Below are positions 25,131 to 33,675 of a DNA stretch of 64,000 nt, piece after piece. The notes beneath the pieces are model-generated. The model was not told the origin of the DNA and did not search any database. It saw only the letters and a program-made list of their open reading frames with translations. How positions within the stretch are numbered: position 1 is the stretch's first letter; each line of letters begins with the position of its first letter. Position numbers and translations under genes: made by a program. Source of the DNA: Ottowia massiliensis. Lineage in GTDB: Bacteria; Pseudomonadota; Gammaproteobacteria; Burkholderiales; Burkholderiaceae_C. The stretch lies in contig NZ_LT964854.1 of the NCBI RefSeq assembly GCF_900240305.1, positions 992,001 through 1,056,000 on the forward strand, in the 5' to 3' direction.

Positions 25131-26474
25131 TCAAAGGCTGGCAAACAAGTCGTTGAGCGCCTCGCTCATGGTGGGGTGGGTGAAGATCTGGCTTTTGACG
25201 TAGCTGGCGGGCACGCGGTGGTCGATGGCCATCTTGAAGAGGTTGATGATTTCGTGCGATTCGGCGCACAGCAGGGTGACGCCCAGAATTTCACCCGTGC
25301 CGGCATCGGTCACGGCCTTGAGCAGGCCGTCGGTCTGGCCCAGGATTTTGGCTTTCGGAATGGCCTCGGCCTTGAGCGTGGCGACTTTGATGTTGCGGCC
25401 CGCCTGGCGCGCGGCGGTTTCTGTCATGCCGATGTGCGCCAGCGGCGGCTGGGTGAAGACGGCCGTGGGAAACGGCGCGCGGTCTGCCGTGCTGCGCTGG
25501 CCCTGGCCAAAGAGCTGATCGCGCACGATGCGCCAGTCATCCAGCGAGATGTAGGTGAACTGCGGGCTGCCCGCCACGTCGCCCATGGCCCAGATATGCG
25601 GGGCGGCGCGCAGGTGTTCATCCACCTGGATGAAGCCGCGCTCGGTCACGGCCACGCCTGCTTTCTCAAGCGCCAGGCCGTCGGTATTGGGGCGGCGGCC
25701 CGTGGCCAGCAAGATGGCGTCGGCGTCAAAACGGCCTTTGGAGGTGACGGCGGTGGTGTGCTGCGCGCCCTCTTCAAAGCGCTGCGTGGCCGCGCCCAGC
25801 ACCAGGCGCACGCCTTTGGCCTCCAGAATGCGCTGCATTTCGGCGGCGATGTCGCGGTCTTCGCGCGGCAGGAAGGTTTCGCCTGCATCCAGCACGGTGA
25901 CTTCGCTGCCGAAGGCGCGGTACATGAAAGCAAATTCCAGCCCGATATAGCCGCCGCCGACGATGAGCAGGCGCTGCGGGCGCTCGGCCAGGGAGAGCGC
26001 GCCGGTGCTGTCGTAAATGCGCTTGCCGTCCACGCCTTCGATGCGGGGCACAACGGGCAGGCTGCCGGTGTTGATGAAGATGCGATCAGCCGTCACGCGC
26101 AGCTCGCCTTCGGGGCCGCTCAACATGACGGTGTGCGCGTCTTCAAAGCGGGCGCGGGCATTGATGACGCGGGCGCGTTCCAGGCCATCGAGCTTGGCGA
26201 AGTTGGCGGCGCGCAGTTTGGGAATGAGGCCGTTTTTGGCCTGCATGGCGGCGCCGAACACGGCGGCCTTGTCGGCTTCCAGCGCGCGGCGTTCGCCCTC
26301 GGCGATGAGTTTTTTGGAAGGGATGCAGCCCACATTGATGCAGGTGCCGCCGTACATCTGGGCAGATGCCTCGGCCAGGAGAACGTTCTGCCCGTGCTGG
26401 GCCAAATCAGCGGCCAGCGTTTTGCCAGCCTTGCCAAAGCCGATAACGAGATTGGGTGTGTGCAGGGTTTGCAT
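25131..26474 (-). CDS. RclA-like pyridine nucleotide-disulfide oxidoreductase
   Basis: A 447-residue flavoprotein of the class I disulfide reductase family, closest by motif to RclA (YkgC), which protects E. coli from reactive chlorine and reduces Cu(II). NLVIGFGKAGKTLAADLA binds FAD, and the redox pair is Cys45 and Cys50 in YGGTCINVGCIPSKK. RLLIVGGGYIGLEFAFMYR binds NAD(P)H. The dimerisation domain ends with SHEIINLFKMAIDH and FTHPTMSEALNDLF, where His-Pro is the catalytic base region. The ATG at 26474 starts MQTLHTPNL. Proximity to oxyR supports a redox-stress role, but I see no direct evidence of its regulator. Confidence 0.86.
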   Translation of the reverse strand: MQTLHTPNLVIGFGKAGKTLAADLAQHGQNVLLAEASAQMYGGTCINVGCIPSKKLIAEGERRALEADKAAVFGAAMQAKNGLIPKLRAANFAKLDGLERARVINARARFEDAHTVMLSGPEGELRVTADRIFINTGSLPVVPRIEGVDGKRIYDSTGALSLAERPQRLLIVGGGYIGLEFAFMYRAFGSEVTVLDAGETFLPREDRDIAAEMQRILEAKGVRLVLGAATQRFEEGAQHTTAVTSKGRFDADAILLATGRRPNTDGLALEKAGVAVTERGFIQVDEHLRAAPHIWAMGDVAGSPQFTYISLDDWRIVRDQLFGQGQRSTADRAPFPTAVFTQPPLAHIGMTETAARQAGRNIKVATLKAEAIPKAKILGQTDGLLKAVTDAGTGEILGVTLLCAESHEIINLFKMAIDHRVPASYVKSQIFTHPTMSEALNDLFASL

Positions 26475-26541
26475 GAAGCGCCTTTTTGAGAAAAGCTTTC
26501 GCCAAATAAAAGAAGAAATGAAGGAGAAAACGCTGCTTTTT

Positions 26542-27165
26542 CTAGCTGCCGCCATGCAGCCCGGCCCGTGCAGGAGCTGAAACAGGCGCGGCGGCAGAAG
26601 CCGGGGCAGGCTTTTTGGCGGCCAGCTGGTCAAGAAGCCGCTTATTGACGCTGTGCACGGCTTCGAGTTCCTGCTTCATGGCCTTGGTCACCTGCATGAG
26701 CGCGGACAGCTTGCGGTTGGATTCGCGCAAATGCTCCGCCATGCGCTGCGAGAGCGTCATCAGCAAATGCACAGCCACCTTGGGCTGCTCTTGCGTGAGC
26801 TGCAAAAGCGTGTCGCGCGTGAGCACGGCCAGCGCCAGGTCTGTGGCGGCTATGCAGGTGGCCGAGCGGGGCACATCGGCAATGAAGCCCATCTCGCCAA
26901 TCAGGCTGCCAGGGCCAAGAATGGTGACGACCACGCTTTCGTCAGAGGCGGAGGCGCTTTCCACGGTAACTTCGCCATCAACCACCAGGGCCATGAAGCC
27001 GCTGCCCGCAGCTTCGCCCTCGCGAATCAGCACTTCGCCCGCATTGACCAGCTGCGGGTGCATGTAGCCCACGATCAGGCGCGCCTCAGCCAGGCTCAAT
27101 CCCAGCCGCGCGCCGCCCGATACCAGCAGCTGCGCGGCTCTTTCCTGCGCGGAATCACTCATCAT
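26542..27165 (-). CDS. Cyclic nucleotide-binding domain protein without DNA-binding domain
   Basis: A 207-residue protein with one cNMP-binding (Crp-like) beta-barrel: NAGEVLIREGEAAGSGFMALVVDG, then GPGSLIGEMGFIADVPRSATCIAATDLALAVL, which matches the phosphate-binding cassette. A helical region follows (LLMTLSQRMAEHLRESNRKL) and an Ala/Pro-rich tail. No helix-turn-helix is visible, so it is probably not a transcription factor. GGAGG lies 5 bp before the ATG at 27165 (8 bp before the next ATG at 27162). Cyclic nucleotide or c-di-GMP sensing, or a partner-regulation role, is possible. Confidence 0.8.
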   Translation of the reverse strand: MMSDSAQERAAQLLVSGGARLGLSLAEARLIVGYMHPQLVNAGEVLIREGEAAGSGFMALVVDGEVTVESASASDESVVVTILGPGSLIGEMGFIADVPRSATCIAATDLALAVLTRDTLLQLTQEQPKVAVHLLMTLSQRMAEHLRESNRKLSALMQVTKAMKQELEAVHSVNKRLLDQLAAKKPAPASAAAPVSAPARAGLHGGS

Positions 27166-27185
27166 CCCAGCCTCCAAAACCTGAA

Positions 27186-27248
27186 AACCTGTTCACAACC
27201 CATCCTGATCCGCCCCTGGGCCACGCACGGACAGACGGTGAACAGGTT
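27186..27248. repeat. Inverted repeat AACCTGTTCAC / GTGAACAGGTT
   Basis: An exact 11-bp inverted repeat with a 41-bp spacer just upstream of the cNMP-binding gene. The right arm extends (CACGGACAGACGGTGAACAG to 27252) into the short dispersed motif family found at 2684, 10635, 10774 and 22623. Confidence 0.75.
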
Positions 27249-27251
27249 CTA

Positions 27252-27770
27252 GCACAGGCCATATCCGCCAACGCGGCGCATGCCAGACGAAATCAGAAAC
27301 GCCGCCAGCGGCCAAGGCGCAAGGGTTTTTCCCATTCCCATGATACATGGCAAGTTTTCTTTAACCAACGGGCATGTATTTTCCGATAAATCGAATTATT
27401 TTCCCAAAGCGTTCTTCGTGAATCATGAGCGGCAAGACATGCTTGCCGCATTCTCCCGCAAAACATCTGCCCCGGTCATTTTACGCCTGCGCGAAAAATA
27501 GCTTGCAGATCCCAAAGCGGTGCCTCATGGCGTTCGTATTAAACAAAATTCTTGCGCCAATCTCACCTGCTGGACAAGCATATTTCGTTTACAAATAAAA
27601 AGCCCCGCATAAAATGCGGGGCCTTATCGTTTATATAAGCCATTTGGCATCGAATCTCGATCTGTTCACATTAACGCAAGGATTGAGTCGCACGCACCGA
27701 ATGAAAAGACTCCATCGAACAGCGCGCATTATTTGATTGATATCGACGCCTGGCTTATTTTCAAACAGAA
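27252..27770. other. AT-rich gene-free gap between the cNMP gene and atpC
   Basis: Much more AT-rich than its surroundings from about 27330. Apart from the ATP synthase terminator at 27597-27622 I see nothing definite. A 73-codon open frame at 27280-27501 has no recognisable motif and no clear ribosome binding site, so I do not call it a gene. Confidence 0.6.
27597..27622 (-). terminator. Rho-independent terminator of the ATP synthase operon
   Basis: GCCCCGCAT and ATGCGGGGC form a nine-pair stem with loop AAA. The plus-strand A-run at 27597-27601 becomes a U-run on the minus transcript. It lies about 150 bp after the atpC stop. Confidence 0.88.
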
Positions 27771-28187
27771 TCAACGTTTTTGACGGTACTTGCGCAGGGC
27801 CGCAATTTCAGCGGCCAATACCGCCAACTCGGATGTGGCGCGGGCCATATCGATTTCACTCTTGGCATTGCGCAGGTTTTCTTCCGCTTCTTTTTTGGCG
27901 GCCTGGACTTTTTTGTCGTCCAGGTCTTTTCCGCGAATGGCCGTGTCGGACAGCACCGTCACGCGATCGGGTTGCACTTCCAGAATGCCGCCTGCCACGA
28001 AAATGAATTCTTCCCCTTTGCTGGTGTGAATGCGCACCGACCCCGGCCGGATGCGGCTGATCAACGGCGTATGACGGGGATAGATGCCCAGCTCTCCCAA
28101 TTCGCCCGGTAGCGCCACGAAAGTAGCCGTGCCGGAAAAGATGGACTCTTCCGCGCTGACCACATCGACATGAAAGGTTTCAGCCAT
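27771..28187 (-). CDS. atpC: ATP synthase F1 subunit epsilon
   Basis: Epsilon subunit, part of the central stalk and inhibitor of ATP hydrolysis. The 138-residue product has the N-terminal beta sandwich (MAETFHVDVVSAEESIFSG, GELGIYPRHTPLISRIRPG) and the C-terminal helix pair (DLDDKKVQAAKKEAEENLRN, ending in RKYRQKR). The ATG at 28187 has AGGAG at the right distance. It is the last gene of the operon, 102 bp after atpD. Confidence 0.96.
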   Translation of the reverse strand: MAETFHVDVVSAEESIFSGTATFVALPGELGELGIYPRHTPLISRIRPGSVRIHTSKGEEFIFVAGGILEVQPDRVTVLSDTAIRGKDLDDKKVQAAKKEAEENLRNAKSEIDMARATSELAVLAAEIAALRKYRQKR

Positions 28188-28289
28188 GCTTGCTCCTGTG
28201 CTGGGGCGCGGGCTATCTGGCCGCAAGCCAGGGCTTTGCCCTTTCTTGCGCCACGCACCCGCGCCAGTCGCTGGATTTCCGGCAGGAAA

Positions 28290-29693
28290 TCAGATCTTCT
28301 GGGCCTTTTCCATCGCCTCGTCAATCGTGCCAACCATGTAGAACGCCTGCTCAGGCAAATGGTCGCACTCGCCATTGACGATCATTTTGAAGCCGCGAAT
28401 GGTTTCTTTCAGTGGCACATATTTGCCGGGCGATCCCGTGAACACTTCCGCCACGTGGAATGGCTGGGACAAAAAGCGCTGAATCTTGCGGGCGCGGGCC
28501 ACGGCCAGCTTGTCTTCAGGGCTGAGTTCGTCCATACCCAAAATGGCAATGATGTCGCGCAGCTCCTTGTAGCGTTGCAGCGTGCCCTGCACCTGGCGCG
28601 CCACGTTGTAATGCTCTTCGCCCACAACAAGCGGATCCAGCTGGCGGCTGGTGGAATCCAGCGGATCAACTGCGGGGTAAATACCCAGCGCGGCAATGTC
28701 GCGCGACAGCACCACCGTGGAATCCAGGTGGGCAAACGTGGTGGCGGGCGACGGGTCGGTCAAGTCATCCGCTGGCACATACACCGCCTGGATGGACGTG
28801 ATGGACCCCACTTTGGTGGAGGTGATGCGCTCTTGCAGGCGCCCCATTTCTTCGGCCAGTGTTGGCTGATAGCCCACGGCGGAAGGCATGCGGCCCAGCA
28901 GGGCGGACACTTCCGTTCCCGCCAGGGTGTAGCGGTAGATGTTGTCCACGAAAAACAGCACGTCACGCCCTTCGTCGCGGAAGGATTCGGCAATGGTCAG
29001 CCCTGTCAGCGCCACGCGCAGGCGGTTGCCGGGCGGTTCGTTCATCTGGCCGTACACCATCGAAACCTTGGACTCGCCCAGGTTCTGCTGATTGACCACG
29101 CCCGCGTCGGACATTTCGTGATAGAAGTCATTGCCTTCGCGGGTGCGTTCGCCCACGCCAGCAAACACCGACAAGCCGGAGTGCGCCTTGGCAATGTTGT
29201 TGATGAGCTCCATCATGTTCACGGTTTTGCCCACGCCCGCACCGCCGAACAAACCCACCTTGCCACCCTTGGCAAAGGGGCAAACCAAGTCAATCACCTT
29301 GATGCCCGTTTCCAGCACTTCCTGTGAAGGCGAAAGCTCGTCATAGGCAGGCGCCTTGCGGTGAATGGAGGCCGTCATCGTCTGTTCGATGGGGCCTCGC
29401 TCGTCGATGGGATTGCCCAGCACATCCATGATGCGGCCCAGCGTGGCTTTGCCTACAGGCACCGTAATGGGGTGGCTGGTATTGCTAACCACCATGCCAC
29501 GGCGCAGGCCGTCAGACGATCCCAGCGCGATGGTGCGGACGATGCCGTCACCCAGCTGCTGCTGAACTTCAAGCGTCAGCGCAGAACCCTCCATCTTGAG
29601 GGCGTCATACACCTTGGGCATGTGCGTGCGCGGAAACTCGACGTCCACGACAGCACCGATGCACTGAACAATTTTTCCTTGAACTTGGGCCAT
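28290..29693 (-). CDS. atpD: ATP synthase F1 subunit beta
   Basis: Catalytic subunit of the F1 head. The 467-residue product has the P-loop GGAGVGKT at residues 150-157, ERTREGNDFYHEM with the catalytic Glu, VLFFVDNIYRYTLAGTEVSA (Walker B), and a C-terminal domain with DELSPEDKLAVARARKIQRF. Length and motifs are normal. GGAGC precedes the ATG. It lies 55 bp after atpG. Confidence 0.98.
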   Translation of the reverse strand: MAQVQGKIVQCIGAVVDVEFPRTHMPKVYDALKMEGSALTLEVQQQLGDGIVRTIALGSSDGLRRGMVVSNTSHPITVPVGKATLGRIMDVLGNPIDERGPIEQTMTASIHRKAPAYDELSPSQEVLETGIKVIDLVCPFAKGGKVGLFGGAGVGKTVNMMELINNIAKAHSGLSVFAGVGERTREGNDFYHEMSDAGVVNQQNLGESKVSMVYGQMNEPPGNRLRVALTGLTIAESFRDEGRDVLFFVDNIYRYTLAGTEVSALLGRMPSAVGYQPTLAEEMGRLQERITSTKVGSITSIQAVYVPADDLTDPSPATTFAHLDSTVVLSRDIAALGIYPAVDPLDSTSRQLDPLVVGEEHYNVARQVQGTLQRYKELRDIIAILGMDELSPEDKLAVARARKIQRFLSQPFHVAEVFTGSPGKYVPLKETIRGFKMIVNGECDHLPEQAFYMVGTIDEAMEKAQKI

Positions 29694-29748
29694 ATTTGCT
29701 CCAATACTGAATTTCTTTATATAGATGCGGTACGGGGCTTTCCCGAAA

Positions 29749-30630
29749 TCAAACGGCTGCTGCGCCTGCCACGATTTCAGTCAGCTCGGTCGTAATGGCC
29801 GCCTGGCGCGTCTTGTTGTAGACCAGCTTCAATTCATTGATGACATTGCCCGCGTTGTCTGTTGCCGCTTTCATGGCGACCATGCGGGCGGACTGCTCGG
29901 ACGCCATGTTTTCAGCGACGGATTGATAAACCAGCGCCTCAACGTAGCGAACGAGCAGATCGTCAATCACGGACTGGGCATCAGGCTCGTAGATGTAATC
30001 CCAATTGATATTGCGCACATTGCTGTCGCGCGCCTGCTGCTGCATTCGTTCGGCTGACAGGGGCAGCAATTGCTCAACCACCGCTTCCTGCTTCATGGTA
30101 TTAATGAAGCGCGTATAGGCAATATGGACCGCCTGCAATTCACCCGCTGCGTACTGATCCAACAGCACTTTTACTGGGCCAATAAGCTTCTCGAGATGAG
30201 GCGTATCGCCCAGTTGAGTAACCTGCGCCACCACAGGCGCCCCAATGCGATTTAGAAAGCCCAGGCCTTTATTGCCAATAGCCACGGCTTGCGCAGCAAC
30301 GCCCTCACTTTGAAGCTCGCGCAGCTTGCCCGTGATCAGACGCATGACATTGGTATTCAGACCGCCGCACAACCCTTTGTCAGTCGTGACAACGATCAGC
30401 CCCACAGCGGAAGCCTTATTGATTTGCATAAAAGGGTGCACATAATCTGGATGCGCCTGCCCCAGATTAATGGCTATATTGCGCACCTTCTCCGCGTAAG
30501 GGCGCGCCGCACGCATGCGGTCCTGCGCTTTGCGCATCTTGCTGGCGGCCACCATTTCCATGGCCTTAGTGATCTTTTTGGTGTTTTCCACCGATTTGAT
30601 CTTGCCGCGTATTTCCTTGCCAACTGCCAT
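29749..30630 (-). CDS. atpG: ATP synthase F1 subunit gamma
   Basis: Rotor shaft that turns inside the alpha3beta3 head. The 293-residue product has the N-terminal coiled-coil helix (KIKSVENTKKITKAMEMVAA, SKMRKAQ), the central TDKGLCGGLNTNV and the C-terminal helix (ARMVAMKAATDNAGNVINEL, LVYNKTRQAAITTELTEIV). All are typical of the family. It lies 30 bp after atpA. Confidence 0.98.
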   Translation of the reverse strand: MAVGKEIRGKIKSVENTKKITKAMEMVAASKMRKAQDRMRAARPYAEKVRNIAINLGQAHPDYVHPFMQINKASAVGLIVVTTDKGLCGGLNTNVMRLITGKLRELQSEGVAAQAVAIGNKGLGFLNRIGAPVVAQVTQLGDTPHLEKLIGPVKVLLDQYAAGELQAVHIAYTRFINTMKQEAVVEQLLPLSAERMQQQARDSNVRNINWDYIYEPDAQSVIDDLLVRYVEALVYQSVAENMASEQSARMVAMKAATDNAGNVINELKLVYNKTRQAAITTELTEIVAGAAAV

Positions 30631-30660
30631 TGCTGCTTCCTTGTATCAGGCCCAGCCTGG

Positions 30661-32274
30661 TCAGGCAAAGGTTTTCTTGAACGCCTGAATGGCCGCACTC
30701 AATTCGGCTTCTGCATCAATGCACAGCTTCTTGAACGCCTTTTTCTCGTCGCTATCAGAGTCTTTGGCAGGCTTGGCATCCCATTTGGCGCCGTTCTTTT
30801 CAATGGTTTCAAGCAATGCAGCATGCTTATCTTTCAGATAAGCGTGCAAGCCGCTTTCAAACGCCAATACTTTTTTGACGTCCACATCGTCCATGAAATT
30901 ATTGTTCACGGCGAAAAGCGAAGCTCCCATCAGACTGATAGGCAGAGGGCTATATTGGGGCTGCTTGAGCAATTCAGTCACCCGTGCACCACGATCCAAC
31001 TGCTTGCGAGTCGCCTCGTCCAGGTCAGAGGCAAACTGGGCAAACGCCGCCAATTCGCGATATTGCGCCAGATTGGTGCGGATACCGCCCGACAAACCTT
31101 TAATCCAGTTGGTTTGCGCCGCGCCGCCCACACGAGAAACGGAGATACCCGCATTGATGGCAGGACGGATGCCAGCGTTGAACAAATTAGTTTCAAGGAA
31201 AATTTGCCCATCCGTGATCGAAATCACATTTGTCGGAACAAAGGCAGACACGTCACCCGCCTGCGTTTCAATAATGGGCAAAGCAGTCAGAGACCCCGTT
31301 TTGCCTTTCACTTCCCCTTTGGTGAAAGCCTCAACATAGTCCGCATTCACACGGGCTGCGCGCTCGAGCAAACGGCTATGCAGATAAAACACATCGCCCG
31401 GGAAGGCCTCGCGCCCAGGCGGGCGGCGCAACAAGAGGGAAACCTGACGATAAGCCACGGCCTGCTTGGACAAATCGTCATAAACAATCAGCGCATCCTG
31501 TCCGCGATCACGGAAATATTCGCCCATGGTGCAGCCAGAATACGCGGCCACATACTGCATGGCGGCAGATTCAGAAGCTGACGCTGCCACCACGATGGTG
31601 TATTCCATGGCTCCGGCCTGTTCAAGCGCGCGCACCACATTCTTGATGCTGGACGCCTTTTGCCCAATCGCCACATACACGCAGGTCATATTCTGACCTT
31701 TCTGATTGATGATGGCATCAATGGCTACGGCCGTTTTACCAGTCTGGCGGTCGCCAATAATCAGTTCGCGCTGACCGCGTCCCACAGGCACCATGGAATC
31801 AATCGCTTTCAAGCCAGATTGAACAGGCTGACTGACGCTCTGACGCGCAATCACGCCAGGAGCCACTTTTTCAATAACGTCCGTCAATTTGGCGTCGATT
31901 GGACCTTTACCGTCAATTGGCTGCCCCAGCGCATTGACCACGCGTCCAATCAATTCAGGTCCCACGGGCACTTCCAGAATGCGTCCCGTGCATTTGACGG
32001 TATCACCCTCCGAAATATGTTCATAGCCCCCCAAGATCACGGCGCCAACGGAATCGCGTTCCAGATTCAGCGCCAAACCAAAAGTGGCTTGGCCATCAGG
32101 CGCCACGGGAAACTCCAGCATCTCGCCCTGCATGGCATCGGAGAGGCCATGAATGCGAACAATGCCATCAGTGACAGAGACTACTGTGCCTTGGTTGCGA
32201 ATTTCGGAGCCAACGCCCAGCCCTTCAATACGGCTTTTGATAAGTTCAGAAATTTCGGCTGGATTGAGCTGCAT
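30661..32274 (-). CDS. atpA: ATP synthase F1 subunit alpha
   Basis: Regulatory nucleotide-binding subunit of F1. The 537-residue product has GDRQTGKT at residues 174-181, the arginine finger region SVSRVGGAAQTNWIKG and the C-terminal helices. It is about 20 residues longer than the usual 512-518: a charged stretch (WDAKPAKDSDSDEKKAFKKL) is inserted close to the C-terminus between LLETIEKNGAK and the last helix. The start at 32274 (MQLNPAEISELIKSRIEGL) is the family start. Confidence 0.98.
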   Translation of the reverse strand: MQLNPAEISELIKSRIEGLGVGSEIRNQGTVVSVTDGIVRIHGLSDAMQGEMLEFPVAPDGQATFGLALNLERDSVGAVILGGYEHISEGDTVKCTGRILEVPVGPELIGRVVNALGQPIDGKGPIDAKLTDVIEKVAPGVIARQSVSQPVQSGLKAIDSMVPVGRGQRELIIGDRQTGKTAVAIDAIINQKGQNMTCVYVAIGQKASSIKNVVRALEQAGAMEYTIVVAASASESAAMQYVAAYSGCTMGEYFRDRGQDALIVYDDLSKQAVAYRQVSLLLRRPPGREAFPGDVFYLHSRLLERAARVNADYVEAFTKGEVKGKTGSLTALPIIETQAGDVSAFVPTNVISITDGQIFLETNLFNAGIRPAINAGISVSRVGGAAQTNWIKGLSGGIRTNLAQYRELAAFAQFASDLDEATRKQLDRGARVTELLKQPQYSPLPISLMGASLFAVNNNFMDDVDVKKVLAFESGLHAYLKDKHAALLETIEKNGAKWDAKPAKDSDSDEKKAFKKLCIDAEAELSAAIQAFKKTFA

Positions 32275-32317
32275 GACTCTTTCCTTTGTTCATTGGGTTA
32301 TCGGTCCGCTTGCGCCG

Positions 32318-32848
32318 TCAGGCGGAAAGGGCCATCTTCATTTGCTGCAAGCGTGCGCGCACTGAGGTGTCAAGCACTTCGTCGCCCACCTTGACTCGGA
32401 TGCCGCCAATCAAATCCGGCATTTGCTCTACTCGTAGCCGCAATTGGCAGCCAAAGCGTTTTTCGAGTGTTAATTTGAGCGCCTTCAGATCCGGCTCGGC
32501 AATAGGAAATGCGCTGTAAACAACTGCATCGACCTCTCCCGTCACACTGCTGGTCAGCGCACGGAACTGTCGCGCCACTTCCGGCAGCGCTGCCAAACGT
32601 TCGTTGTTAATGACTACGCGCAGAAAATTTGCTCCGCGCTCAGGCAAGGCTTTGGGAAGCAACCCCAACACAAGCTGAAAAACCTGCTGCGCATCGACAC
32701 GCGGATCAGCTGCGAACTCAAGCAGCTGACCATCAGCTGCAACGGCAGCCAATGCATCAAGCCACTCCTGAGCCGCAGATAAATCTGACCGCTCCGCCTG
32801 AAACAACGCTTCCGCATACGGACGCGCAATAGTGGCTAGTTCAGCCAT
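32318..32848 (-). CDS. atpH: ATP synthase F1 subunit delta
   Basis: Peripheral-stalk subunit linking F1 to the b subunits (OSCP homologue). The 176-residue product begins MAELATIARPYAEALFQ and ends with the conserved GGIRVKVGDEVLDTSVRARL, QQMKMALSA. The ATG at 32848 is preferred over the one two codons upstream because it gives the family start and follows a GGAGTGC ribosome binding site. Confidence 0.96.
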   Translation of the reverse strand: MAELATIARPYAEALFQAERSDLSAAQEWLDALAAVAADGQLLEFAADPRVDAQQVFQLVLGLLPKALPERGANFLRVVINNERLAALPEVARQFRALTSSVTGEVDAVVYSAFPIAEPDLKALKLTLEKRFGCQLRLRVEQMPDLIGGIRVKVGDEVLDTSVRARLQQMKMALSA

Positions 32849-32869
32849 GAGCACTCCTCGCTTTTCAGA

Positions 32870-33340
32870 TCACAGCTCAGCCTTCAGGCGATTCAACAAA
32901 TCCGCATGAACGCTGGCATTCACCTCTTTGCGCAGGATTTGCTCCGCCCCCTTGACTGCCAATGCGGCCACATCTTCCCGCAAAGCCTCGCGCACACGGA
33001 CGGCCTGTTGCTCGGCTTCAGCTTTGGCGGCAGCCAGGATTTTGTTGCTTTCTTCTGCCGCCCTGGCTTTGGCCTCTTCTATGATGGCTTGCGCCCGGCG
33101 ATCGGCATCTGCCAAGCGTTGCGTCGTTTCATTGCGCGAAGCAGCCAGCTCTTTCTCGACACGTTGATTGGCGGCAGCCAACTCGGTTTTTGCCTTATCG
33201 GCGGCGGCCAGTCCGTCGGCAATTTTCTGGGCACGTTCGTCCAGCGCTTTTGTGATCGGCGGCCACACGAACTTCATCGTGAACCAAACCAGGATCGCAA
33301 AAACAACGGCCTGCAGAAACAGGGTCGCGTTGATATTCAC
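32870..33340 (-). CDS. atpF: ATP synthase Fo subunit b
   Basis: Membrane-anchored peripheral stalk. The 156-residue product has one N-terminal transmembrane helix (LFLQAVVFAILVWFTMKFVW, PPI) and a long charged helix (ALDERAQKIADGLAAADKAK onward) ending in NRLKAEL, as in E. coli subunit b. Only one b gene is present, as expected for a b2 homodimer. Confidence 0.97.
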   Translation of the reverse strand: MNINATLFLQAVVFAILVWFTMKFVWPPITKALDERAQKIADGLAAADKAKTELAAANQRVEKELAASRNETTQRLADADRRAQAIIEEAKARAAEESNKILAAAKAEAEQQAVRVREALREDVAALAVKGAEQILRKEVNASVHADLLNRLKAEL

Positions 33341-33376
33341 GGTTCAACTCCTTTCATCCCGGAAAGGGAGAACCGG

Positions 33377-33628
33377 TCAAGCGGCGATCTGGAAAGGATT
33401 GGCAAATGCGAACAACAGAGCAACAGCGACGCCAATCAGAAAAGCGGCGTCAATCAGCCCTGCCAAAATGAACATTTTGGTTTGCAGCTCATTCATCAGT
33501 TCGGGCTGACGGGCAGAGGATTCAAGAAACTTGCCGCCCATGAGCGCAATGCCAATAGAGGCGCCAATGGCGCCCAGGCCCACAATAAATCCACAAGCCA
33601 AAGCGACGAGGCCGAGAATGTTTTCCAT
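33377..33628 (-). CDS. atpE: ATP synthase Fo subunit c
   Basis: Proton-binding ring subunit. The 83-residue product is a two-helix hairpin: ACGFIVGLGAIGASIGIALM, the polar loop ARQPEL, and the second helix with the ion-binding Asp60 (AGLIDAAFLIGVAVALLFAF). The motif pattern is that of proton-type c subunits. The ATG at 33628 has AGGAGC upstream. Confidence 0.97.
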   Translation of the reverse strand: MENILGLVALACGFIVGLGAIGASIGIALMGGKFLESSARQPELMNELQTKMFILAGLIDAAFLIGVAVALLFAFANPFQIAA

Positions 33629-33675
33629 GATTGCTCCTGATAAGAAAAGGAAAAGAAAAAGGAAATCGTTGAGAC

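Noticed and set aside
27280..27501. A 73-codon open frame in the AT-rich gap
   Set aside because: No family motif, no good ribosome binding site and inconsistent composition along its length.
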